The position numbers were made by a program, and so were the translations under genes. A DNA stretch of 64,000 bases from Ashinkailepas kermadecensis (taxonomy: Eukaryota; Arthropoda; Thecostraca; Neolepadidae). The notes below the pieces were generated by a model, which was not told the DNA's origin, searched no databases, and saw only the letters and a program-made list of their open reading frames with translations. The stretch covers positions 156,001 through 220,000 of the forward strand of contig JAOTOM010004787.1 of assembly GCA_034440615.1 (NCBI GenBank), written 5' to 3'. The stretch's first letter is position 1. The number at the start of each line of letters is the position of its first letter. Below are positions 11,693-23,764 of this stretch, in pieces.

Positions 11693-12012
11693 TTGATAAA
11701 GACATCACTGGCCAGCATCAGCACCTCCACTGATGGTGTGAAAATTAGATAAACACATCACTGGCCAGCGGCAGCACCTCCACTGATGGTGTGAAAATGA
11801 TATAAAGACATCACTGGCCAGCATCAGCACCTCCACTGATGGTGTGAAAATTAGATAAAGACATCACTGACCAGCGGCGGCACCTCCACTGATGGTGTGC
11901 AAATGAGATAAAGACATCACTGGCCAGCGGCAGTGCCTCCACTGATGGTGTGAAAATGAGATAAAGACATCACTGGTCAACGGCAGCACCTCCACTGATG
12001 GTGTGAAAATGC
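11693..12012. repeat. 53-bp minisatellite, six copies
   Basis: Units include AGACATCACTGGCCAGCGGC then CACTGATGGTGTGAAAAT and a GAGATAA tail. Confidence 0.92.
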
Positions 12013-12179
12013 ATGCCGAGTGTCTTGACTTAATCGCTGGTGGCGTCGGCCTTAATTCGTTTCGGCGTTGACCCGCCGCATACATTGTAGAAGTGACCCA
12101 TCACGTCCGTTCCCAAATAACGCTGAATGTTGCTTTTCATGCCCATGTCGTCAACATAGGGCGCTGATCTGGCAGCGGA

Positions 12180-13130
12180 GGAAGTGTCCGGCAGTGTGTC
12201 CGGCTCCGTGTCAGTATGTACCCACCTCTGTATTTGCCTCTGTGTCCGGCTCTGTGTCCGCCTCTTTGTCCGGCAGCAGTGTGTGAGGCGGGCCGGCAGC
12301 TGCTGTCCGGTGCCGCTCGCCCTCTGTGTCCGGCTCTGTGTCCGGCAGCAGTGTGTGGGGCGGGCCGACAGCTGCTGCCCGGTGCCGCCCGTCCTCTGTG
12401 TCCGGCTCTGTGTCCGGCAGCAGTGTGTGGGGCGGGCCGACAGCTGCTGCCCGGTGCCGCCCGTCCTCTGTGTCCGGCTCTGTGTCCGGCAGCAGTGTGT
12501 GAGGCGGGCCGGCAGCTGCTGCCCGGTGCCGCCCGTCCTCTGTGTCCGGCTCTGTGTCCGGCTCTGTGTCCGGCAGCAGTGTGTGGGGCGGGCCGATAGC
12601 TGCTGTCCGGTGCCGCTCGCCCTCTGTGTCCGGCTCTGTGTCCGGCAGCAGTGTGTGGGGCGGGCCGGCAGCCGCTGCCCGGTGCCGCCCGTCCTCTGTG
12701 TCCGGCTCTGTGTCCGGCTCTGTGTCCGCCTCTGTGTCCGGCAGCAGTGTGTGGGGCGGGCCGGCAGCTGCTGCCCGGTGCCGCCCGTCCTCTGTGTCCG
12801 GCTCTGTGTCCGGCAGCAGTGTGTGGGGCGGGCCGACAGCTGCTGCCCGGCGCCGCTCGCCCTCTGTGTCCGGCTCTGTGTCCGGCAGCAGTGTGTGGGG
12901 CGGGCCGGCAGCTGCTGTCCGGCGCCGCCCGTCCTCTGTGTCCGGCTCTGTGTCCGGCTATGTGTCCGGCAGCAATGTGTGAGGCGGGCCGGCAGCTGCT
13001 GTCCGGTGCCGCTCGCCCTCTGTGTCCGGCTCTGTGTCCGGCAGCAGTGTGTGGGGCGGGCCGGCAGCTACTGTCCGTTGCCGCCCGCCCTCTGTGTCCG
13101 GCTCTGTGTCCGGCTCGGTGTCCGGCGTGA
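12180..13130. repeat. 72-bp GC-rich minisatellite, about 12 copies
   Basis: Units contain CTCTGTGTCCGGCTCTGTGT, then GGCAGCAGTGTGTGGGGCGG and GCTGCTGCCCGGTGCCGCC. Number of GTGTCCGGCTCT sub-repeats varies between units. Unit length divisible by three yields frames of up to 472 codons. Confidence 0.92.
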
Positions 13131-13287
13131 CCTCGGGCCGGCCGAGCTACCAGCCGGCCGGCGCGGCTCAGCAGGGGCGGGTCAGAGCCAGTGTCACTGT
13201 CGTCCCACGCCTGGCCACCGACCCAGCCAAATACGGCGCGGCCCGTCCGTCTGTCTCGCCCACGCGGCCGGCACTCCACCCGTGGCG

Positions 13288-13570
13288 GCGGTCACCGTCA
13301 CCGTCACCGTCACCGTCACCGTCACCGTCACCGTCACCGTCACCGTCACCGTCACCGTCACCGTCATCGTCATCGTCATCGTCCTCGTCCTCGTCCTCGT
13401 CATCGTCACCGTCACCGTCACCGGAATCGGCACCCTCACCGTCACTGGCGCCGTCACCGTCACCCCTCACCCGTCGCCGATCCACTCCATCCGTCGCCGG
13501 TCCACTCCACCCGTCTCCGGTCCACTCCACCCGTCTCCGGTCCACTCCACCCGTCTCCGGTCCAGTCCGT
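13288..13570. repeat. CACCGT hexamer array and 20-bp array
   Basis: 13288-13430 is (CACCGT)n with an interrupted CATCGT/CTCGT middle. About 13480-13570 repeats GTCTCCGGTCCACTCCACCC. Confidence 0.9.
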
Positions 13571-13904
13571 CCGGCACCGTCACTGGTCAACTCCACCCTT
13601 GACCATCACCTCAGGCCACTCATCCCGTCATCCCGTATCAACAATCGACTTCGCCAAAACCACCGCACCCAGCACCACTACGCCCATAACCCCCTGTCTG
13701 AGCTGATTCTCCGCTGGCCACTCCACCCTGCGCGGGCGCCGCTGATCCCTGCCGCTGCTGGGGTCACCCTGCCCAGGCTCTGTGACCTGGGTCACGGTCA
13801 CAGCACACGGGATCGCCCTGCCCAGGCTCCGTGACCGCACCGTGGTATGTGACCGCCGCGGGCTGGATGAGCTCCTGGATTGTCTCGCCGTGATCCACGC
13901 ACGA

Positions 13905-13963
13905 GCGGCGTTGACCGTGCACACGTTGGGTGGCCCACCCGACGTGTGCACGGTCAACGCCGC
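13905..13963. repeat. 59-bp near-perfect palindrome
   Basis: The left arm GCGGCGTTGACCGTGCACAC pairs with the right arm GTGTGCACGGTCAACGCCGC. The stem is about 29 bp with essentially no loop and about one mismatch. Confidence 0.9.
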
Positions 13964-14026
13964 ACGTTCCGGTTCCGCACCGCTGCGGTGTGTGGCGGGA
14001 GGGCGACGTGACGGACTGACCACCCG

Positions 14027-14374
14027 TGATGTCAGCTACCCGTGATGTCAGCTACACGTGATGTTAGCTACCCGTGATGTCAGCTACCCGTGATGTCAGC
14101 TACCTCTGTCGGCTATCCGTGATGTCAGCTACCTCTGTCGGCTATCCGTGATGTCAGCTACCCATGATGTCAGCTACCCATGATGTCAGCTACCCGTGAT
14201 GTCAGCTACCTCTGTCGGCTATCCGTGATGTCAGCTACCCATGATGTCAGCTACCCGTGATGTCAGCTACCTCTGTCGGCTATCCGTGATGTCAGCTACC
14301 CATGATGTCAGCTACCCGTGATGTCAGCTACCCGTGATGTCAGCTACCCATGATGTCAGCTACCCATGATGTCA
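14027..14374. repeat. 16-bp minisatellite GATGTCAGCTACCCGT
   Basis: About 18 units. A longer variant containing ACCTCTGTCGGCTATCCGT recurs at intervals, giving a simple higher-order pattern. Confidence 0.92.
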
Positions 14375-15055
14375 GCGTCAATGGTGTCCGCCGACCTTGA
14401 CCCGATGTGTCGGCATCAACGCCATCACTGTGCCGTGGTGATCACCCTCACCGACCCCAGGGCGTCGAGACACGATCGGCCCTTACTGGTGGCAATCATT
14501 AGTAGATGTACCGTTGTGTTTTGCACTCGGGCACGGTGGTAGGTTGCCGAGCCGGCGTGACCTCCACCGCCGTCGCCGGACGAGCTATTGCAGGCTGTTG
14601 CAACGTACAAGCCTGGCCGCTGTCCACGCGCTCGCATTCCTTCAGATGTGCCCGCGCGCCTCTCAGAACGCTAACGCCACGCCGATCTAACCGGGCGCGC
14701 GCCTTCCGCGTTCTTGGCCGGCGAATCTCCCATGCTCGGCATCTGCGCGGGCTGCGATTTGACCTTGTGGGCGCCGTGGCGGCCGCCGGCGGGGCCAAGG
14801 GTCACGTCGGCCGCGCCGTACCGCTTCTGCACGGCGTCGATAATTACACGGTGGAAACGAACGCGATGCGCTGCTCTCCTCGGGTGAAGGGTTTCGGTGA
14901 GTTATGGGCAATGCGCTGCGCCGACAATAGGCGGATTCCCACGCGATTTCGGGCCGAGATTTTGCATTGCCGGCGGGCTCACTGCCAGCGGTGCATGGTG
15001 TGCTCGGCTGGCACGACCGGCGCCGAGGGAGCGTCCTGCCGTGCATGTTCGGCGC
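14375..15055. other. CpG-rich single-copy island, nothing recognised
   Basis: GC-rich unique sequence in rhomboid intron 1. Overlapping open frames reflect composition; no family is recognised. Confidence 0.4.
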
Positions 15056-15404
15056 CGATGGAGCGCCCCTTCACCCGTGCACGGTCCGTACCGAGGGAGC
15101 GCCCCTTCACCCGTGCACGGTCCGTACCGAGGGAGCGCCCCTTCACCCGTGCACGGTCCGTACTGAGGAGCGCCCCTTCACCCGTGCACGGTCCGTACCG
15201 AGGGAGCGCTTGACGGGAGCGCCCCTTCACCCGTGCACGGTCCGTACCGAGGGAGCGCCCCTTCACCCGTGCACGGTCCGTACTGAGGGAGCGCCCCTTC
15301 ACCCGTGCACGGTCCGTACTGAGGGAGCGCCCCTTCACCCGTGCACGGTCCGTACTGAGGGAGCGCCCCTTCACCCGTGCACGGTCCGTACTGAGGGAGC
15401 GCCC
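15056..15404. repeat. 36-bp minisatellite, about ten copies
   Basis: Units begin GAGCGCCCCTTCACCCGTGC then ACGGTCCGTACTGAGG. One unit near 15200 carries a short GCTTGACGG interruption. Confidence 0.92.
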
Positions 15405-15860
15405 TTGCTCTGGCGCGCGACCGGCACTTGCCGGGGCCGTGGCGTGGCGACTTTGACGATGTGTGTTCACACTTGATGTCATATGCTGATAGCACGTATA
15501 GTGTGTTAGACACGATTTCACGGTGCAGCGCACATCTCGGCAGCCATCTGGTGCCATCTGGTGCCGCGATGGAGAGATGTCTCGGGATTTCAAGCGGAGA
15601 ACGGCGTGCCGGCTTTGATCCGATGAACACTAATCCAGGAGTAGCACCCACTCAGCCTGATCTGGCAGATTACCTCGATAAGCGTGCAGAGAATACGCAC
15701 GATGCGCGTTGACAGTCAGTGGCTAGGGCCGACGGGATGGTTTTGAAGCCTGTCGGAGCCGGAGGTATATTGTAGCTGTTGTTTCCATTTGTGTGCGCAC
15801 ATTCTATTCATGATGAGCGCACGCTAACCAGTTCTGTGCGTTGAATCGCTTGTCTGGCAT

Positions 15861-16560
15861 TGGACATGGCCTCATCGCCTGGTATTAGACATGGCCTCGT
15901 CGCCTGGCATTGGACATGGCCTCGTCGCCTGGTATTGGGCATGACCTCGTCGCCTGGCATTGGACATGGCCTCGTCGCCTGGTATTGGGCATGGCCTCGC
16001 CGCCTGGTATTGGACATGGCCTCGTCGCCTGGTATTGGGCATGGCCTCGCCGCCTGGTATTGGACATGGCCTCATCACCTGGTATTGGACATGGCCTCGC
16101 CGCCTGGTATTGGACATGGCCACGTCGTCTGGTATTGGACATGGCCTCGCCACCTGGTCTTGGACATGACCTCGTCCCTGGTATTGGACATGGTCTCCAT
16201 TGCCTGGTATTGGACATGGCCACGTCACCTGATATTGGACATGGCCTCGCCGCCTGGTATTGGACATGGCCACGTCGTCTGGTATTGGACATGGCCTCGC
16301 CACCTGGTCTTGGACATGACCTCGTCCCTGGTATTGGACATGGTCTCCATTGCCTGGTATTGGACATGGCCTCGTCACCTGATATTGGACATGGCCTCGC
16401 CGCCTGGTATTGGATATGGCCTCATCGCCTGGCATTGGACATGGCCTCCACCGCCTGGTATTGGACATGGCCTCGCCGCCTGGTATTGGACATGGCCTCA
16501 TCACCTGGCATGGAACATGGCCTCCACTGCCTGGTATTGGACATGGCCTCGCCGCCAGGT
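15861..16560. repeat. 25-bp minisatellite, about 28 copies, with higher-order unit
   Basis: Units around GGACATGGCCTCGTCGCCTG then GTATT. A six-unit block with distinctive variants starts near 16141 and recurs near 16291, a period of about 150 bp. Confidence 0.92.
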
Positions 16561-16595
16561 TGATCGGCAGTTTCTGGCGGTGCAGGTCGAGATCA

Positions 16596-16857
16596 CTTGA
16601 AACGGGAGCCATTGGGATCACTTGACAGGGGGACCATTGGGATCACTTGACCCGGGGACCATTGGGATCACTTGACACGGGGACCATTGGGATCACTTGA
16701 CACGGGGACCATTGGGATCACTTGACCCGGGGACCATTGGGATCACTTGACCCGGGGACCATTGGGATCACTTGACCCGGGGACCATTGGGATCACTTGA
16801 CACGGGGACCATTGGGATCACTTGACACGGGGACCATTGGGATCACTTGACACGGGG
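16596..16857. repeat. 25-bp minisatellite, ten copies
   Basis: Units CATTGGGATCACTTGACACG then GGGAC; it follows the previous array but is unrelated in sequence. ACACGG and ACCCGG forms alternate in blocks. Confidence 0.92.
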
Positions 16858-18885
16858 CCTAGCTGTGGTGCAGTCGATCTCGATGACCTGATCACATAGT
16901 TGATTTGGGTCGTCTAGCACTAATGAAGCTGGCCTGATGGTCCAGCACACGGGCAAGTCCAGTGGAGAGGGGGAGGGGGCGGGGATGGTAGGGGAGGAGG
17001 GAATTCAGAACATAACTTCCAAACCTGCTGAGCTAAACAACATAAATATTCCCAAAACTCAGAGCCCTTTATCAAGAGCAGTTGGCTTCGTACCCATTTC
17101 TCACGTATAAATTATTCGAGACAATAAATAGCACATCTTCAGTCCTCTCAGACCTCCCGGCCCATCCCGGCCTGGCCTGGCTACTCCGAACCCAGTGGTT
17201 AGTCCAGCACGGTGCGGGTCTGACCTGGTCGGCCAGGCGGTACGCAACACTGCCTGAGAGACACAGCATCGGCGCAGATAGGCCGGCTCACGGTCGGCGC
17301 TTGTAATGACCGGCGCTGATAACCCATCCAGCTTTCTCATCGTTAGTGGGGCTGGCGCCGGTTGTCGGGGGTCACAGGTCACCGGCGATCGGCGCAGGCC
17401 GGCCAGCCGGAGGTCACGAGCGCCACCCGCGGCCGCCGGCCCGCTGGTAGGCTGTTGGTCGGGTGCAGGCGACCCCGCCGCTCCGATACGCCGCCCGACC
17501 AACGCACCGCAGCCGCCGATCGGCATCGTCGCCGTGGCGGCCGCCTCTACAAACCGTGTGCCAGCCGCTTAGCCATGAGCGGTGACATCAGCGGACATGT
17601 GCAGCGGTGACACGCACTGGCTGCTGGCTGCTGGCTGGCGCTGGCTGCTGGCTGCTGGCTGCTGGCTGCTGGCTGGCGTGGCTGCTGGCAGCTGCGCTTG
17701 CTGCTGGCTGCTGGCTGCTGCCGTGGCTCGTCCTGAGCACATCTGTCGCACCGGCTTCTCAGTCTCTCCCCTCTTGAGGCGCCGAGAGCAGCACCCCCGC
17801 CGCCCCGTCGCCGTCGCCGTTCCCCTCCGACTCAGCTGCGCCAGAAGAATGAGCTAAAAGCCGGTATTTAGACAAAGGCCGACAGAGACAGGGCCGTGGG
17901 GTGACGTATTGCCACCACGCGCCTACCTCCCGCAACCAAATGTATCCGCAGACGGCGACAAAACGCCGCAAATACCGCTCGGCGTCTCGGCTTCGAGAGA
18001 GCCAGTGAGTTTACGAGCACACGGGCAAGATGTTTCAAACAGCAGCGTTTTTGCGCGCACGTTTCGATCAGCGTACGCAGCGGAAGAATGCTCTAATGAC
18101 TTCATCTTCTCCGCGGCGCCCGCGGCGTTGCACGTCGCTGTGTGACGTCATCAGCATCTGTGACGTGACGGCCGTCGGGTCGCCTTGGCAACCGGATGCG
18201 CCGGCGGCACATGGCAGCACGTCAGCGAGTCGGAGCGAGTGACACTGACAGCGAGCTCGCCATCCCGGCTGGCCTACTTAGCGCAGCCGCCCCCGCAGCT
18301 CGGCGGCAGTCACCTGGCACGCTTCGTCAGCGGCACGCGCGAGCCACCCGCAAAAACGCGCGTCGCTTCCGACGGACGTCGCTTCCGACGATCCGCCGTT
18401 TTTCCACATTTGCGATTCGCAAAAAGCGGACGTTTGTCCCTTAAAATAACGAGCCGTTTGTCATCGGGTCCCAGACTCGGGGGAGCTGGCGCCCTCTGCC
18501 CTCCGCCCTCTGCCCTCCGCCCGGCGCTGCCGACATTTGAGGGGCGTGGCTTGCTGATGTATTAAGCCAACCGCTGCGCACACCTGGTCAACTCCGAATG
18601 ATGCTCTTACGTCCTCCAATGGAGCACGTTGGATGCTTTATTTCAGTTGCAAGATGCTTGGCTAACGTGTTGAATAGAGTCCCGCCATGGATGGAACTTA
18701 GTTGTGTTGTCCTTTTGGTACTGGTGTGGGCGAGGAGATTGCTGTTCCAGCGGATGTAATTCCATAGTGCTCGTGCAGCTTATCATATTGTCTCAATCCA
18801 ATGCAAATGACCACGAGAACCCATTCTGCACCGTCAACCCCGAGCAAAGCTGCCATAAAGGATAATGAACGGCAACAGCACTGCA
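16858..18885. other. Mostly single-copy, CpG-rich from 17.3 kb, no gene recognised
   Basis: About 2 kb in rhomboid intron 1. A GGCTGCTGGCTGCTG run occupies about 17619-17720. From about 17900 to 18560 the sequence is CpG-rich with possible regulatory motifs listed separately. It could be an internal promoter or enhancer; no exon is recognised. Confidence 0.4.
18143..18192. promoter_or_regulatory. CRE plus X-box-like motif pair
   Basis: A perfect cAMP-response element TGACGTCA at 18143-18150 and a second half-site TGACGTGACG nearby precede GTCGCCTTGGCAAC at 18179-18192. The latter fits the RFX X-box consensus GTNRCC-N0-3-RGYAAC. The region is CpG-rich and single-copy. Function is inferred from motifs only. 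Confidence 0.35.
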
Positions 18886-19650
18886 TGTGTGTGTGTGTGT
18901 AGCCATGTGCCATGTGTGTGTGTGTGTGTGTGTATAGCCATGTACCATGTGGGTGTATATCCATGTGCCATGTGGGTGTGTAGCCATGTGTCATGTGTAT
19001 GTAGCCATGTATCATATGGGTGTGTAGACATGTGGGCGTGTAGCCATGCACATGTATGGGTGTGTAGCCATGCACCATGTGTGTGTGTGTGTAGCCATGT
19101 GCAATGTGGATGTGTAGCCATGTACCATGTGGATGTGTAGCCATGTGTCATGTGGGTGTAGTGTGTTCAGACGTCAGGTGTAGTGTGTCTAGACGTCAGG
19201 TGTGGTGTGTCTAGACGTCAGGTGTGGTGTCACTTCAGACCTCAGACCTCGGACACGGACACCACCACAGCCACTCGTGTCGAGTTGGTATAGTGTGTCT
19301 AGACGTCAGGTGTAGTGTGTCTAGGCGTCAGGTGTAGTGACTTCAGTGTGTCCAGTCGCAGGTGTAGTGTCCTCAGACACGGACACCGCCACAACCACTC
19401 GTGTCGAGTTGGTATAGTGTGTCTAGACGTCAGGTGTAGTGTGTCTAGGCGTCAGGTGTAGTGACTTCAGTGTGTCCAGTCGCAGGTGTAGTGTCCTCAG
19501 ACACGGACACCGCCACAACCACTCGTGTCGAGTTGGTATAGTGTGTCTAGACGTCAGGTGTAGTGTGTCTAGGCGTCAGGTGTAGTGACTTCAGTGTGTC
19601 CAGTCGCAGGTGTAGTGTCCTCAGACACGGACACCGCCACAACCACTCGT
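18886..19650. repeat. GTGTGTAGCCATGTG array and 124-bp tandem repeat
   Basis: 18886-19158 repeats GTGTGTAGCCATGTGCCATG forms with GT runs. 19158-19650 is built from GTGTCTAGACGTCAGGTGTA sub-repeats organised in 124-bp units (TCGTGTCGAG at 19275, 19399 and 19523). Confidence 0.9.
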
Positions 19651-20303
19651 CGCCGCTCAGTCCGGCCATTCTCCACTGGTGTGCTCCGCTGTGCACGGCG
19701 ACTGCTCAGTAATCAGGCTGTTCCCTCTGGACGGAGCAGGGCTCCTGGGCACCCGAAGTGGCGACGGTGTTCACCGATTCGCCGCCGGGGATTGGACAGG
19801 CTTGAAACTCCCGAGTGGCGACTGCACCTGGACCACTCCGGAGTGACGTTGCTGGAAACTCAGTCCGAGCAAAGCTCATATTTATCCTCCCTTTCCAACG
19901 TTTACAAGCCGGGGAGTCCTGGAAGCATTTTCGACCGGTACGCCTGTGTGGCGTGGGCTGCGTGTTCTTTAATATACTCTGGGCTGCGTAGTCCCACAGG
20001 GCGCCAGTTCTGTGAGCCGGGAAGTGCAGCTGGCGGTTTGACGCAGGCGGCTCCGGCTGCCGCCCGGCTGTCCGGCTGTCCGGCTGTCTGGGTCACGGCG
20101 GAGCATTGACGACCGGCCGAACTCCCGGTCTGGAACCGAACTATGCTGCCGTACTGGATGCACCAGATCAAGTGCCTGGCTCAGTATCTCGGCCACAACC
20201 AGGTGGTGAGCACCTGGTTCTCTTCTGGTGCCTCATGTCTGCGCTCGTGCCAGCACTCGGACTGGTTGTGTCGACCACTCGAGACCGAGCGCCGCCGACC
20301 CGA

Positions 20304-20612
20304 CGGAGCCACTCCGGAGCCACTCGGGAGTGCGCGGGAGCCTCTCCGGAGCCACTCGGGAGCCTCTCCGGAGCCACTCGGGAGTGCGCGGGAGCCGCTT
20401 GAGAGGCTCTCGACAGCGGGTGAGTGGCTCCGGAGTGGTGAGTGGCTCCGGAGTGGTGAGTGGCTGGCGAATGGCTCCGAGTGGTGAGTGGCTGGTGAGA
20501 GGCTCCGGAGTGGTGAGTGGCTCCGGAGTGGTGAGTGGCTCCGGAGTGGTGAGTGGCTGGTGAGAGGCTCCGGAGTGGTGAGTGGCTTCGGAGTGGTGAG
20601 TGGCTGGCGAAT
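20304..20612. repeat. Two related 18- to 20-bp minisatellites
   Basis: 20304-20400 repeats GGAGCCACTCGGGAG forms. 20417-20612 repeats GAGTGGCTCCGGAGTGGT, the reverse complement theme of the first, so the two halves are inverted relatives. Confidence 0.85.
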
Positions 20613-20816
20613 TTCGAGAGACTGCTGCCGTGTGGGAGTGATCGCCGCCCGGTTCCCACGCCAGCGGCGTTCACGGCACGCCCGCGTGAGCGGAGACGGG
20701 CCGACTTTAACGGACCGCCGGCCGTGTGCAGGGGCGGTGCCAGTCGGCCTGGCGGCGACGGCTGACGTGTTGACATGCCGACACGACGCCAGCGACGCCT
20801 CCTCGGCCCGGGTCGA

Positions 20817-21010
20817 CCTCCGGTCCAGCCGCCCCGGCCAGCCGCCCCGGCCCAGCCGCCCCGGCCCAGCCGCCCCGGCTCAGTCGCCCCGGCCCAGCCG
20901 CCCCGGCCAGCCGCCCCGGCCCAGCCGCCCCGGCCCAGCCGCCCCGGCTCAGTCGCCCCGGCCCAGCCGCCCCGGCCAGCCGCCCCGGCTCAGTCGCCCC
21001 GGTCCAGCCC
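20817..21010. repeat. 14-bp CCGCCCCGGCCCAG repeat
   Basis: About 14 GC-rich units with CTCAGTCGCCCCGG variants at intervals. Confidence 0.9.
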
Positions 21011-21179
21011 CCGCTTCCGCTGCTGGACACGCCCTTGCGCTTTCATCGCGGCGGTTTCCCAGTTTCCACTGTTTTGGCGATGTGGCCCAGTTTACACGAG
21101 TGCGTGGGAGTGGCAGAGGTAATGGTCGGCCGGCTCGTGCAGCGCCGAGGCGTGACTGGGGCCGTCCGCAGACCGGTAT

Positions 21180-21735
21180 AGGAGCCGTGTGGAGGCTGGG
21201 CCAGGAGCCGTGTGGGGGTGGACCAGGAGCCGTGAAGAGGTGCACCAGGAGCCGTATAAAGACTGGACCAGGAGCCGTGCAGAGGCTGGATCAGGAGCTG
21301 TGTAGAGACGGACCAGGAGCCGTGTAGAGGCTGGACCAGGAGCCGTGTAGAGGTGTACCAGGAGCCGTGTAGAGGTGGATCAGGAGCCGTGCGGAGGTGG
21401 ACCTGGAGCCGTGTAGAGGTGGACCAGGAGCCGTGCAGAGGTGCACCAGGAGCCGTGTAGAGGTGCACCAATAGCCGTATGGAGGTGGACCTGCAGCCGT
21501 GTAGAGGTGGACCAGGAGCCGTGTAGAGGTGGACCATGAGCCGTGTAGAGGTGGACCAGGAGCCGTGTAGAGGTGGACCAGGAGCCATGGAGAGGTGGAA
21601 CAGGAGCTGTGTAGAGGGTGGACCAGGCACAGTGTAGAGGGTGTACCTGACACAGTGTAGAGGGTGGACCAGGCACAGTGTAGAGGGTGGACCAGGCACA
21701 GTGTAGAGGGTGGACCTGGCACAGTGTAGAGGGTG
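21180..21735. repeat. 22-bp minisatellite, about 24 copies
   Basis: Units ACCAGGAGCCGTGTAGAGGT; the last four change to GGACCAGGCACAGTGTAGAG, 24 bp long. Confidence 0.92.
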
Positions 21736-22223
21736 GATCCGCAGGTGGCGCTCAGTGTGTCCCCTTGCTACACACTAGTTGGTGTCGCAGGTGGTGCTCC
21801 GTGGGACCAGTTACGGTTGTGATCGGTTGCGACACTGGGCAGTGTCGCAAATCGCAGGACCATAGACGCTTGCCACCACTGCCATTACGTGGCATGAAGC
21901 TCATGCCGTGCCGCAATGGTGACATTATGTGAGGCCATGCCGTGCCACAATGATGGCATCGTTTGAGGCCATGCCGTGCCAACAGTAGCATGGAATATGG
22001 CATTCGACGAGAGCGGCATGTAATTTCAGCAGAGTGCAAGGTGCTTTGTGCTCTGCTAAATTCAGACCTGAAGTGGAATGTCCCAAATCCAATTCAGCAA
22101 CACTATCCGACCAGTATCGTTCCGCCTGTTGATACTCAGACAGCCCAACCGCTCCGGTGCGCCGATAATATAATTGCTACGAGTGTATTTTTTTTGGTCC
22201 GTCTTCCGCCACGGAATTTCTGT
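21736..22223. other. Single-copy intron sequence, nothing recognised
   Basis: About 490 bp containing a weak GCCATGCCGTGCCACAATG duplication near 21900-21990; no gene recognised. Confidence 0.45.
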
Positions 22224-22460
22224 GTTTTGACGGCAACGGTGACGGTGACGGCTCCGAGTGAGACCGTGACGATTGGAAACTCTCCATCCCCCGCTCAGTG
22301 ACGGTGACGGTGATGGTGAATTATCCGAGTGAGACCGTGACGATTGGAAACCCTCCGTCCCCCGCTCAGTGACGGTGACGGTGATGGTGAATTATCCGAG
22401 TGAGACCGTGACGATTGGAAACCCTCCGTCCCCCGCTCAGTGACGGTGACGGTGACTGTT
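22224..22460. repeat. 71-bp tandem repeat, just over three copies
   Basis: Units include GACGGTGACGGTGATGGTGA, then GAGACCGTGACGATTGGAAA and CCTCCGTCCCCCGCTCAGT. Confidence 0.9.
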
Positions 22461-22699
22461 CCGAGTAACACCGTGATGATTAGAGGCCCACTATCCCCCG
22501 TCCCGAAACTCCACAGCAGACGAGCAGGTGTCATGTGCTGCATGCCGAATGTGACCACCACCCAGAGGGGTGGGAGACAGAAGTGACCACTGGTCGGCAG
22601 ATGCTGCTTTCTCCTGGTGTCGGTGAGGTGAACACACAGCAGCGGCGTCCTGCCCCACGAGCAGCACGTTGCGGGCCAGACCAGGCGGCGGTATTTCCG

Positions 22700-22806
22700 C
22701 CCACTGGTGGAGACAGAGGAAAGGCCGGCCGACGCGACCACTAGTCACCGGAACAGCCTACTGCTGGACGGAGGAAAGGCCGGCCGACACCTCCACTAGT
22801 CACCGG
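22700..22806. repeat. 55-bp duplication
   Basis: Two copies with GGAAAGGCCGGCCGAC and CCACTAGTCACCGGAACA. Confidence 0.8.
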
Positions 22807-23764
22807 AACACGGCACCGTGGAGATGTCGCGACGACGATGAAACAACGCTCGACCTGATATTCGGGATACTGACTCAAGTCATTCCGGCGCATCCACGCC
22901 CTGCATTCACCTCACCACAACTCGGCGCCGCACTCACGGTAGACGTCCGAACGTGTCGCCGCCAGGTGCTGCAATGTCAATGTAAAGTATCCCTTTGTAA
23001 GCGCCGACGATACTCAGGCTCGGAGAAGCGTGATGCATTTCCGGTGTGGTTTTGAATACCGACACCCATCAATTCAAGCTAACAGCCGGCACTTACGTGT
23101 GTTCTCCTTGTCGTGGCTTCCAGAAGAATCCGCTCGCGATTGGTCGGAGCTGAGGCGAACCCATCGTTTGCTGCCATACGTCAAACACAAATGTGACGTG
23201 TCATTAACTATGTCTATGTGGCCCTATTGCAATGGTAGCAATGGTAGACTCGAACTCTAGCTTCCGGTAAAGATCCGAGATGGTGTAGCGGACCAACACA
23301 GACCCACAGTGACGTAGCAGACCGGCATAAGCCCGCAGTGACGTAGTCGAACAGTACAGACCACGGCCACGGCCACGGCCACGGCCACGGCCACGGCCAC
23401 GGCCACGGTGACGGTGACGGGCGTACCATGACACTGATGTGTTTGGTGACGATAGTGGGATGGCTGTAACCATAGGGCATAAGTAGGGTTTTCTGTCTCG
23501 TGAGTGTCTCAATCCCCATGCCAAGTGTATCCCACCCACAAAAAACTTCAGTTGCAGAGTACCTTATGCACCAGCGAATGTTGTGAGGCTGCGGACATCA
23601 TCAGTGCTTGTCGACATCTTTTTATTTTGCTGTTATTAATTTGCTACTTTATTATTTTGTTACAATGTATTATTAATAGTTGCTTTAATCATGTTTTACG
23701 TTTCTCAAACTTCTGCCCGTGGCACGGGCTTTTGGTGCGACGGCCCCACTCCGGTGGTGGGGTA
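22807..23764. other. Single-copy intron sequence with CCACGG microsatellite
   Basis: A (CCACGG)n run at about 23358-23408 is followed by a short AT-rich patch at 23600-23700. No gene or transposon recognised. Confidence 0.5.

Noticed and set aside
12184..13602. 472-codon + strand cysteine-rich frame
   Set aside because: Product of the 72-bp repeat and CACCGT array; unit length divisible by three keeps several frames open.
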